NCBI GenBank assembly: GCA_964035545.1
Contig: OZ037773.1
Span: forward strand, 3,837,251-3,901,250
Reading direction: 5' to 3'
DNA from: Bugula neritina
Lineage: Eukaryota; Bryozoa; Gymnolaemata; Cheilostomatida; Bugulidae
Length of the DNA: 64,000 nucleotides
The translations under genes were made by a program, and so were the position numbers. Positions 42,101 to 53,300 of the stretch are shown here, piece by piece. Numbering within the stretch: the stretch's first letter is position 1; every line of letters begins with the position of its first letter. Below the pieces are notes generated by a model. That model saw nothing but the letters and a program-made list of their open reading frames with translations, was not told the origin of the DNA and did no database searches.

Positions 42101-43925
42101 AAAGTCTGTTGAATACAACAGTTTACAACCCTGCATATACACCTATGTGCAGGCACTCTTTTGCAAATCTTTTTATATGTAACTTTTTTAAAACAAAGTT
42201 CACTGAGGTATTCAGCGAACAAGAGTTTTCGCTAGTAAAACTAAATGACAGGAGTTGAAACTTGAAGTAAAAATACCACAGCTAATAGGATGAGTGATAG
42301 CAATAAGTCTAGTGTTGAGTTTACCCAGTGGTGCAGGTGGTGTAATGGTTAACACACTTGCTTGCAAGCCAGAGGGCTCGGGTTCAATTCCCAGTGGGGG
42401 CAATTATTTTACAAGCTATTTCGGCCTTTAGTAAAATGTAGTACTCTGAGGAGTTGAGTGGCCAGGAGAGCCTGATGACTGAAGGAGTAGTAGATAGGCC
42501 AGTGGAGTTGAGAGAACTGGGTGAGATGTAGTGTTGAGTCCCGTGGTGTAATGGTTAGCACACTTGCTTGCGAGCTAGAGGACTCTGGGTTTGATTCCCA
42601 GTGGGGGCAATTATTTTACAATAAATGCACCAGTAACTAACATTGGTTGGTCTAAGACTCAAAATCTATAAACACTTTTGACAGTATTATTTACAATGAA
42701 TGAAATTGTTAAAAGGATTTTGAAATAATATTGTTGTGAACTTCTGTTTAAAACTTCTAAGAAGTCACACATAGTTAGTAAATTATATCTTTTAGTTGGG
42801 TGGGTTTGCTTGTCCATGAAATGCTTTGCATTGCAGCAACTTTTAAAAAAAATTTTTACTCCATAATCAGTTGAACAAGATTTTCAACGTACTAAAGGTG
42901 TTTATTTTTGTCATTAAAACAAGAATATGCAATGCATAAGCAGGGCAGCATCATTGTTTGAATTTTTATGTAATCCTCCACTACACCAAATACCACGTGA
43001 CCCAGATCTTCAAAGCACAACAAATAGCTTAATAATTTTCTAAGCAAAACGAAATTCCTGAGTTACCAAAAACCTTTTCATCAGGGGTTCTCACAGAGAT
43101 GGTGACTATAAACCTTTGTGAGTATTTTTATGTGATGATGCACATAATAGGCTATTTGTTGTAGATAATGCATGTTCTCTCATGGATTGGTTGTTTGTTG
43201 CTGCGAGAAACGTCTGATATGAGTAAAATCGGGACAGTGGTAACCTGGTGGACTGTATTCTCCAGATACTTCAAGGATAAAGCAACTGGTCTCTGTATTG
43301 ATGAGTGGGTCCTTCAAAACAACTGTTGGGTATGTTTTCAGATCATTTGTTTTATTTTCAGTTTAAAAATAATTATAGTGTCAAGGTTAGCTAGTTGGAA
43401 GTAAAATGAACAAAGACGTCATTGTAATAAGAAATGTGAAGAGCTTCTTGATTGGATGAATTGAAATACTACGAGTATTTAGAAGTAATTAAAAGTATTT
43501 GGAATTTTGGATAGATTGTCTCAAGCACCCTACAAGGATATTCATAATTTTCATAGTTTCAAGCAATAGTTTTTTGTATTCCAAATTTAGTTTTATTTGC
43601 ACAATGTAACAGGAGACAAATGTAAGAAAAATGCATGTGATTAATTTATAAAGTTAAAATTATACCACAAAAATTGATATTATTTTGTACATAGCTGGTA
43701 TTACACTGCAAACAGTTTGTGGTTTTGTCATTGTGAACAGTTGGTATGTGTATTTAAATGTATGAATATATATATGTATCCAAATTATTGCAGTCAGGAA
43801 TAATGATTCAAAGTGAGAGGCAACAAGCATACCTACCAATGAAGTACATAAGCTTAGACACCTTAGCCTCTTACAAGGTACCAGAGAAGTATGTGCCCTT
43901 CCAAAGCATTCCTGGTGATCATTAA
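39185..43925 (+). CDS. Divergent Bcl-2-family protein C
   Basis: Five exons: 39185-39231 (47 nt), 40638-40771 (134), 41569-41723 (155), 43165-43329 (165), 43794-43925 (132); 210 residues. MIPTTTDILICYMAFG gives the BH4-like helix; exon 2 ends with the helix IIDAMNAI at the BH3 position (R-N where G-D is usual); exon 3 holds the BH1-like FSWSKMTV; exon 4 holds VTWWTVF and BH2 WVLQNNCW with the second W as the last codon. Exon 5 starts SGIMIQSERQQAYLP, parallel to SGLQQQSKKQIAYLG in gene A, and ends KYVPFQSIPGDH. The identical exon plan in three genes, two strands and a nested inverted arrangement implies local duplication with inversion. It converges on CEBPZ, 401 bp away. Confidence 0.65.
39405..39545 (+). 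repeat. tRNA-related SINE, second family
   Basis: GGTTTAGGGGTTAAGGCATT and GGGTTCAACCCC resemble A and B boxes; a C-rich tract and GTTAGGAAGAGCATCCAGTC follow. It lies in intron 1 of gene C. Confidence 0.55.
39563..39635. repeat. Inverted repeat downstream of the SINE
   Basis: AAGTTCTTAGCCTG at 39570-39583 pairs imperfectly with CAGGCTAAGGACTT at 39614-39627, forming a hairpin with further pairing inside. Confidence 0.6.
40335..40412 (+). repeat. tRNA-derived SINE fragment
   Basis: TTAGTGTAAAGTTAGACCAC, CTTGCTTACAAGCC and TTTTGAATCCCAGTATGGG match the family at 15405 and 42325, more diverged. Confidence 0.6.
42325..42625 (+). repeat. Dimeric tRNA-derived SINE in gene C intron 3
   Basis: Two tRNA-like units (42337-42402 and 42540-42608), each with GGTGTAATGGTTA, CACACTTGCTTGC and a B box (GGTTCAATTCCCAGTGGGGG or GTTTGATTCCCAGTGGGGG), joined by a 130-bp body. 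This is the best preserved copy in the window. Confidence 0.75.
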
Positions 43926-44326
43926 TTTACCCCACATATTATAGTCAAAACTTATTTTTATATGATATCTTTAACATGTTGGTTATTGCTATAGAAAATA
44001 AAGGCAAGGTTTATACTCAAGTATCCAGGTTGATTATTATAGTGCGTCTTTGCTGTCTTTTTCACAGCTATATTCTCATACAAGAACAATTAAAATAGAT
44101 TACGTTTGGATGAACAAAAGAAATTCATTTTTGACTTCGATTTCCCAATATTATATTTATCTGCCTATTTAACCATATAATTACAAATGATATAAAATAC
44201 ATGGAAACATTTAATAGACAGCAGTACACAAAGAAGTTCATGTAAACACAGAAGCTGCAGTAATATCGCCACAACACTACTTAACTTGACTTGAGATAGA
44301 AAAAAAAAAAAAAATCAATTTTGAGA

Positions 44327-47300
44327 TTATTTTCTACGCCTTTTATTGGCTGGTTTTCGACTATTCCTCTTGGAGCTAGAAAGCCATCTTTCTTGCTTAT
44401 CCTCCCACGCCAACTGCCTGGCACCTGAATTAGCAGCACATAAACAAGTGTGAATAAACTACACGGTGAATCATTTCAATAGAATGCTGCCATCATTAAC
44501 TTCTCAAGCAGTCGCCACAAGCTACATCAACAATATATATGAGCTGCACAACATTGCACTGCATTCACCGAGTAAACAAGAAATGCTGAATTGACTGATG
44601 AAACAGGAAATGCTGTATCTACTGATAAAACAGGAAATGCTGTATCTACTGATAAAACAGGAAATGCTGTATCTACTGATGAAACAGGAAATGCTGTATC
44701 TACTGATAAAACAGGAAATGCTGTATCTACTGATGAAACAGGAAATGCTGTATCTACTGATAAAACAGGAAATGCATGGCACACAGCCGACAAACAGGAA
44801 ACACATACTTGCTTTGCCTCTGTTCACCACGGCGTTGGAGGAAGTCGAGTCTAGCAAATCTGCTGACTCCTCATCTAGCAGGTCAGCAAATTCCTCTGCG
44901 GCAGCAAAAACAGAGCCCGAGTTTTTACTCTTCTTAGTTAGCCTTAGAGAAATGATAAAACACCAAGGTTAATGAAAAGATGGTAATATAAATGATTATT
45001 GGCGGGCAGTTAAAATGGCTAACTATCCAAATTGCTCTAATATTCTCCAACTAACCAGCAGTTGAAACAAAGAGCATTGATTCATGGCATACTAGATAAT
45101 GCTGTCAACAAACCATATATTTCTTTCTTGCAAAACTAGCAACAGTAGTGTGAATGGGTGAATGTTACAAAAGTAATAAAATTCCATGTCAACTGTAATG
45201 TTAAAAGCGACCAGTTTTTCAAGCTTTACCGATAACTTTTAATAATAGAAGAAGTAAACTTCCATGTTCAAAAGCATGTGATATTTAAGCAATAACAACA
45301 TGTAAGACAAAAAATACGAACGTGTTTTTAGACGACTTGAATATGTCTTTAGTCTTTTTAGCTTTAGATGTTGCCGCGAAGTCACCAAACTCATCGTCTG
45401 AAATATGCACACATTGTTAGAGTGACACAATACTAACTTAGCAGCTGCTCGGCCTTCCAGTTCATTCAGCAGAGATTAATAAACTGATTTACAAGATTTA
45501 GGTTTCAAACCAACAAACACCGACAACTAAAAGCATTAGAAATTATCATGATTCAGTTCAAGTCTGTCATTTGTGCAACGGCTTTAACACAAGATAGTTT
45601 TGTTTAGAATGTAAGATACAGGCTGATATTGGAATAAGCAGAGCAGAAGACTTACCAGAGAACTCAACATTCTCTTCATCAAAGTCGGGGGCTGGTGCAA
45701 AGACCCCCTCCATAGCCTCGTCGTCCATGTCTAGAGGCAGATCACTGCTATCATCACTCTCCGCATCGTCAGACATCTGACCAATAAAGTAGTAGCTTAA
45801 TAAGTACAACATATCGAGACAGCAACTACAAACAAATAAATATTTTACGAAAAAAGATTACCTGCACATCATCTTCTGGGTCTATTTCATCATTCAGATC
45901 GTCGTCATCAAGGCCAAAGTCTGAAGGCTTTAGCCCTAAATCTTCAGCCTCGTCATCTTCTAAATAATTGAAGAACTAAGGTTATAAAATGTGCCGAAAG
46001 AAACAGGGAATAAATGATCAGTTATAGAGGGAGTGGCTAGTGAGTTATAGAGGGAGTGGCCAGTGAGTAATAGAGGGAGTGGCTAGTGAGTTGAAGAGGG
46101 TGTGGCTAGTGAGTTATAGAGGAAGTAGCAAACAGGAAATGGCTGACCGACACTCACCATCACTATCTCCACTCTCAGGGTCACTGCCATCCTCCTCACC
46201 ATCAGATTTCTTTCCTTTACCAACGTCTGCCAAGGTTTTCTTTTTGAAGTCACTAGAATGCAAATAGGACTGAGTCATTTGACACAAATACAAAACCAAC
46301 TGCAAAATGATCTCCATAATCAAAAGTTTAGAGTTTAAATTATCATAAAAAAAGACCGGATGACTAAAGAGCTGTTTGATAAACACACGTAAATCACCAT
46401 GAGAACAAGTACCTCGCAAAGTCCGCACCAAACAGGTCTTCCTTCAAATCTGCATAGAGAGACTTCTCGTACTTGTGGAGATAGGAATCAAAGTCATCAT
46501 CGTCCACCTCACTTCCGTCAGAATCAGCAGCTTTCTCCTTCACTCCCAGGCGACTGCCCAACTTGTGTTTACTGCCGTCAGTTAGTTTGTGGAAATATCT
46601 GACACAAAGTAAAGAAATAGTAAAGAGACAGCGTGTGATAACTCCAACAGAAGAGTGGCAATGCATGACAAACATCACTGATAACCACTTCATAACTACA
46701 TTATACTGAAAAAATATCTGGCCATCTTCTAAAAATCATTCAAGTAGTGTAATACTACATGAATTAATGCTCTATTCACAGACACCCTGTGATACTGTCT
46801 GATACCAACTAATGCCTTCTAATGGACCCCATAGCATACTGACACCTTACGCTACTTTCTGACACCATGTTCTACTGTATGGCACTTTGTGATGCTGTCT
46901 GACACCACATATAAACACTCCAAACGTACCTGTGAAAAAATCTTTGGTCCACTGGCACATTTTCCAACTCCATGTTGTAAAACTCTTCAGAATTAACCGC
47001 AACACCTGTTGATTTCTTAAGTAACTCTCTGTTTTTATGCGAGCTGAGCGCATGCTTTGCTTTGTCTAAAACACAGCAGAATATAATGGAAAGACAACTC
47101 TACAACCTCAAAGCATTTAAAACTAAACTTAAGATATCAATTTATATACATAACTAGGCTGAGAAAAAAAGTTAACAAATTTATGGATGTCAAAATTATG
47201 ATACAAATAAATGAAACCTTTACAACAGTTCTCATTAAACAAACAGGAAAAGCGTGTATGTATACTTGTACACAACATGGCCCATACACATCCAACACTC

Positions 47301-50300
47301 TGCTCGACACTGAACTTTAATTAGGAGCTTATCTATTAATCTTTTGCATAACCGTGTTTACAGGCTCTACATTCAATATATTATAGAATTGAGAGAGGAA
47401 AACTCCAGAAGACCAGACATTCCAGAATACTCCTGGAGGTTTATGCCTTACAACTTGTATTCATAAACTTCTATTCTTAAGTATTATTGAAGTCAAAAGT
47501 TGTTTCATGATAATTGTATCTCACCTTGCTTGACCACCTTTTTGGGATTCCTGAAGACAAACCGATCGAGAAACTTCTGCAGACTGAAATCTGCCATCGG
47601 GTCCCCTTTGTATGTGATGGACTCCGAGTTCAACAGTTGATTAGCGAACACAGCTACAGAAGGGTGGTAGTGGTTCGCTAGTGCAACCAGCTCTGTCTCA
47701 ATGCATTTATCTGCATGACAGTACAGAGGGTTTCTTGCCAGACTGTCATATTTGTCTACAAAATGATCCGGGAACTCCACAATTGACATTAACTCAAAAT
47801 TTATCATAGCCGCACAGCATTGTTTGAAAAAAAAAATGGTAAGCCAGCAATCCGAGCTATTTCTTAATCAATTCAACCAACATGAGTGAATTTTGTACAC
47901 TTTGAAAGATTATTTCTGAAACTTCAAGATGCCAATAGAATGAGAAAACGCTTTCAACAACACACAGGGCAAAGATAGTGTAATATAAACACAGGATAGT
48001 CTGGTACCTGATTTACTAGAGGCGTGTGTCCATCCTTTGCTGTTGCCGCCATCTTTGTTTAGAGAGAACTTACTGTCAGCTTCATCTGTGTCAGAGTCAG
48101 CATCTACAAAGTGTTCTTCTTCACTTTCCTCATCTGCCTGGTACAGGAGAGACAATTATTCGTAAGACATCAGTTACTAGCATACTCACTACTCACTATT
48201 ATACTCACTAGCATACTCACTACTCACTATTATACTCACTAGAGTAACTAATACTCACTAGTATACTAGGGCAGGGCATCCAGCCTACATTTATGTGGCC
48301 CTCAGAGGCATAGAGCTAAAATTACTTTTTCACACGTATACATGTATTAAAGAGAAAAACCACCTTTTAAATGTATTATTTATACACATAAGACAAAACA
48401 TGCAACATGCAGTAACTATTGAGACTTAATTGTGTAATTATTCATAAACTTTTGGAATAAAGTAGTTAGAAAAATGCTAATGCTGTGGCCCCTAGCTTAA
48501 ACTAAAGTTTACAATGTGGCCCTCGCCACCAGAATATTTCCTTTCAGTGACACACGGTCTGAAAAGGTGGGACACCCCTGTACTAGAGTGACTACTACTC
48601 ACTAGTATACTGGATGAACTAATACTAGTATACTAGAGTGACTAATACTCACTAGAGTGACTAATACTCACTGGTATACTCACTAGAGTAACTAATACTC
48701 ACCGGTATACTCACTAGAGTAACTAATACTCACTAGTATACTAGATGAACTAATACTAGTATACTAGAGTGACTAATACTCACTAGAGTGACTAATACTA
48801 GTATACTAGAGTGACTAATACTCACTAGAGTAACTAATACTCACCAGTACACTGGATTTGAGGGATATAAGTGAGGGTTTGAGTTTGACTATCTCTGATA
48901 TTGTGATGAGAGTTGAACAGACAAAAGTGGGCGACTGGTGGGCACAGATCTGCAACAGTCTCTTCACAAATGCCTACAAACATCAACAAGGAAATATTAA
49001 TAAAATAAAATATTCTAAATAATAAGAAAAAATCTACAGATACAGCCAGGAGCACATAATGTTGGTAAGTAATCATTATTATCCTTTCACTGCTCTACAT
49101 TGCTTTTTAGTAAGAAATGCAACTGCATGTTATCTTGAGAGAATATCAAAAGAGCAATGCTTATCTCCGGAATTATTGGCTTTACACATGGATGTGTTTG
49201 TTGAGAGAATAATTCACATCGCACGATTTGTTGAAAAAAATCTTTCCCCTTGCACCACTATAATAACTCGCGGTATTCGCTACAAATTCCAGCCACTTTG
49301 CACATCCTGTCACTGACTCAACTCACCTTGCATCGCCTGTCACTGGGATCAGACTTCATACTCTTATAGACAAGGTGCAGAAACATGGCCTGTTTAGAGG
49401 AGCTTTTCAACTCTGGATCAAGAAGCTTTGCGTAGAGGGACGTGTAGAACCTGTCCGTCATGCTGTCACTGCGAGATTGTATCACAGATTATATATTATT
49501 ATAGACTGTGTGAGACTATATTATATACAATACGAGATTATACTATATACAATATGAGACTACATTATATACAATTAGTGACTATATTATATACAGTACG
49601 AGACTATATTACAAGCAAGGCCTCCACAACATGCCTGTGATCCATGTATGCTGTGTGAATTGTCTACAGTGACAGCTGATATTACCTAATTCGAGGCAAC
49701 TAACATGGGTTGGCTTTTTATACATAACTTTTGGCTTTTTGGCTTTTTGTAAAGCCCTAGCCAACACAGTGCTAAGAAAGGTAACTAACAGTTGCAATAC
49801 TTGCTGAAACATTTGTACTGTAAGTTGTTGTGATAACCAATTTCAATTTGCTAGAGTGAACACTTTATCAAAGAAAAGGGGACAATTTAACCCGGGAGAA
49901 CCATTCAGCAACTTCCAACACACCATGCTTATAGATGATACACACAGTTGACATGTGCCATACAGTGCTGACACGTGCCACGCAGTGCTGACACGTGCCA
50001 CACAGTCCTGACACATGCCACGCAATACCGACACGTGCCACACAGTGCTGACAAGTGCCACACAGTGCTGACAGGTGACACACAGTGCTCACATGTGACA
50101 CACACAGCGCTCACATGTGACACACACAGCGCTAATATATACCTTGTAGAGCAGACTTGATAGAGCAGCATGAGAGCTTGCAGACTAACTGAGAACTTAT
50201 TCACAGTGTGCACCAGTTTATATATAGCGTTGATCTGCTCATCCAGATTCAGCTTTTTCGAATCTACAGAAATAAGAGATTTCAACATGTTTAATAAAAA

Positions 50301-53300
50301 AGAGAAATGCATATGCACTCTACCAGATATTGTATTCTTAAACATACTATCAATGAATGAGAAAAGTAGAAACCACAGATATATAAGAAGGTCATCATGT
50401 AAATATCTTAGCGTCATCAACACATATCAGCCAAATGCTAAGCGCCATGTTGAAGACACTTTTTTCAGAATGATATTATCAAAGGTTTTAGCATGAAACA
50501 GAAATGCTGGGCAAAAGACAAAGTTGGAGAACAGAAATAAGTTTACTTTACAATCAAACACTAAAGAGAACAAACATTACCTTTAGCAAATGGGAATGCC
50601 CGGACCACACCCACTAACAATGCGCTCATCATTTTAGAGTCAACTTCCTGTGACTTAACAGTCGCCTGCAACACGTCAAAAACATACGATACGGCCATTT
50701 GAACGACAAAAGGAAAACTGGTCTATTTGTATAGTATAGTGCACAAGTAAAAAGTCTACATGCATGTGTTCAAGTGCGTTGAACTCGCAAACATTCCAAG
50801 AATGAACCACTTTAAGCAGGATGATTGTCTAAAATTAACATTACTCTGTGTATGTGTAAGTGTGTAGGTTTGTGTGACACTTACCTTAAAGAAACTGAAG
50901 TAAATGGTGATGAGTTTAACAGCGAGCTCTTGGTCGTTTTCACTAAGTATCATCTGATTGAGGAAGCATATGGAATAGTACCTGTTAGAGATCAATAAGC
51001 AATAATAATTAATTCTCATCTCTATAATGGCTATTAGGACATTATAGAGATGAACACAATCCGCCGACCTATATAAAAAACTAAATACAGCTTGCTTGAG
51101 ATGAGTGCAGATAGCAACAGACTTCTGCAGAAAATAAAAGGTAACAGTAGATAGCTAGCAATAGTACTAAGAAAGTAGAGTAACTACAAATTATACAATG
51201 TAATTTTAAATGTAATCTGCAAGTGATGAAAGCTTGTTTGTGATTATATAAGTGATGAGGTAATGATAGAGGCTGTATAACAGACATAGTAGCACTCACT
51301 GAGCCTTTTTTGAGATGTTGGGTCGGTACAGGATGTTCATCACCTCAGACACCACAACCATTTTCATATTTGGGTGTTTCTTGACTGCAACACAATACAG
51401 CACAGATCTTGTGAAAAGGTGTTTGCTGTTACTGGCTGAATATGAACGTAGATGTTGCATTATGTTTCACAGCAAGCCATACGCCACTACTTAATAGAAA
51501 ATACTCTAACCTCCGTGAAACTCTACATCACAAACTCTTTAAAAAGATATTGTGATTAAAAGAACACAGCTCTGTGCACGTGCATGCTGTGTGTTTTACA
51601 AAGATTGGCAAACTAAATGTATGATGGATACTCTGGAGAATGCCAAATGAAAGAAGGTGAAATGCTTACCCAAGCAGCTGAGCAGGTGGGCAACATTAGC
51701 AGCTATCTTCCTTTCCGGGTCTCCCAGCTTATTCACCAGACCGGGAAGCAGCTTCTGCTCCAGCTCTGGTTTAGATGAGAGTAGATCCAGTACAACCTGG
51801 TGAGGGACAGAGTGAACAGATAGTAAAATACATACAGGGAAACACAACTCTCGACTACAATACTATGCCGGAAAGGAAAAGGCCCCGCCTACCTTGAGAG
51901 CAGCCTGCTTGTGGGCGGAGACACTATCAAAGGTAGCGGCAAGCACCGCCTCCACAAACAGCGAGTATACAGCTTTCAGACGAGCCTCAAAGTGCCAAAG
52001 AGCGAGAATTCTGTCTTGAGTGTCTTTGTTGCCGCTCGAGTGATGCTGAAGGGTTTCCAGGGGCATCTGTGGAGCAACAGGAAATAGGTCGATAAACAGG
52101 TCGCATATAACGGCTTAAATATCAAGTTAGTGAAAATTAGTTGCATGAAACAATGTAAGATTCTGCCATAACTGAGTTTTGTGTGGGATCATAGCGCTGC
52201 ATTCTCAAATTATTTCTCCGTGAAAATAAAAAACAGGTTGTCATTCACCTGATGGAAAGCACGGAGTTTTCTCTTGTTGGGTAACAGATCCAGAAACACG
52301 TCCTTTAGGGGACCTGAAAGACAAACTAACTAGTAATATACATTGTATTGTATTGCAGTAGCTGTGTTGATATAATAACAAACTAACCAGTAATATACAC
52401 TGCATTGTATTGCAGTAGCTGTGTTGATGTTATAACGAAGCAGCATTACAAAGTATTTCCTGAACTAAACAACCAATGACATGCGTGTTGAAAAGAGAAC
52501 AGCCAATGCAGCAGAAGAAAGTGAAGTAGACAGCCGGTAACATGGCAGAGAACAAAGTTACTGACAGGATATATACACAAATACTGACCAATAGCGGTCA
52601 TGCTCTCTCTGCGGCCCTTCTTCTTCACCATACTGACTAGAGACTCTAGACTGGAGAGGTTGTGCACCACGTCTTCCTGCACGAGGGTGGTCAGGGCGGC
52701 TGCCCTGTCCGCTAAAGTACCACTTGACACCATCCTCTTCCGCCACTCAACGTCTGACTTACTGGCCCCAGTGATGTCTACAAGTAATAAGAGTTTAGGT
52801 CATAGACATAGACCTAAAGTAGATATAGAGTACAGGTTTAACAGAAGTATAGAGAGTAAGTATTACAAACAAGTGAACCTATTTCTACTTTTACGATACT
52901 ATCAAATGCTCATACATTCTACAATACAGATACAACATACACCCAAAGTGATAACACGACTCCAAACGCACTTTCTAATAGCACTACTATTAAAGGTTTT
53001 GTATACATTGTTGTGACTTACTGGAACTGTATATGCTGATGTCATCATTAAAAACTTGCTGAGCAAACCTTTCAATCTCTGATATTTGAGGGTGGGGTAG
53101 GCCAGAGTGCACCGGGCTGTCTTTACTCTCCAACTTCAAGAACACAGACTAGTATGAATTGAATTACATTATCACCATATTAGACATATTCAACTTTAAC
53201 AAAGATTGAATAACTACAAATATTGTGTATAGCTTTCACAATGATTTATACACAAGTTGAGCTTGTAAGTAGGGTTTGCAGTGTAAAATGCTACCACTGT

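Noticed and set aside
42337-42608. tRNA genes
   Set aside because: A and B boxes are present but the acceptor and D arms do not pair and the same sequence is dispersed as part of a longer SINE body.
44522-44972. Four overlapping ORFs on both strands with nine-residue repeats
   Set aside because: The 27-bp intronic minisatellite is a multiple of three, so every frame stays open; the only real coding part is CEBPZ exon 24 (44942-44809).
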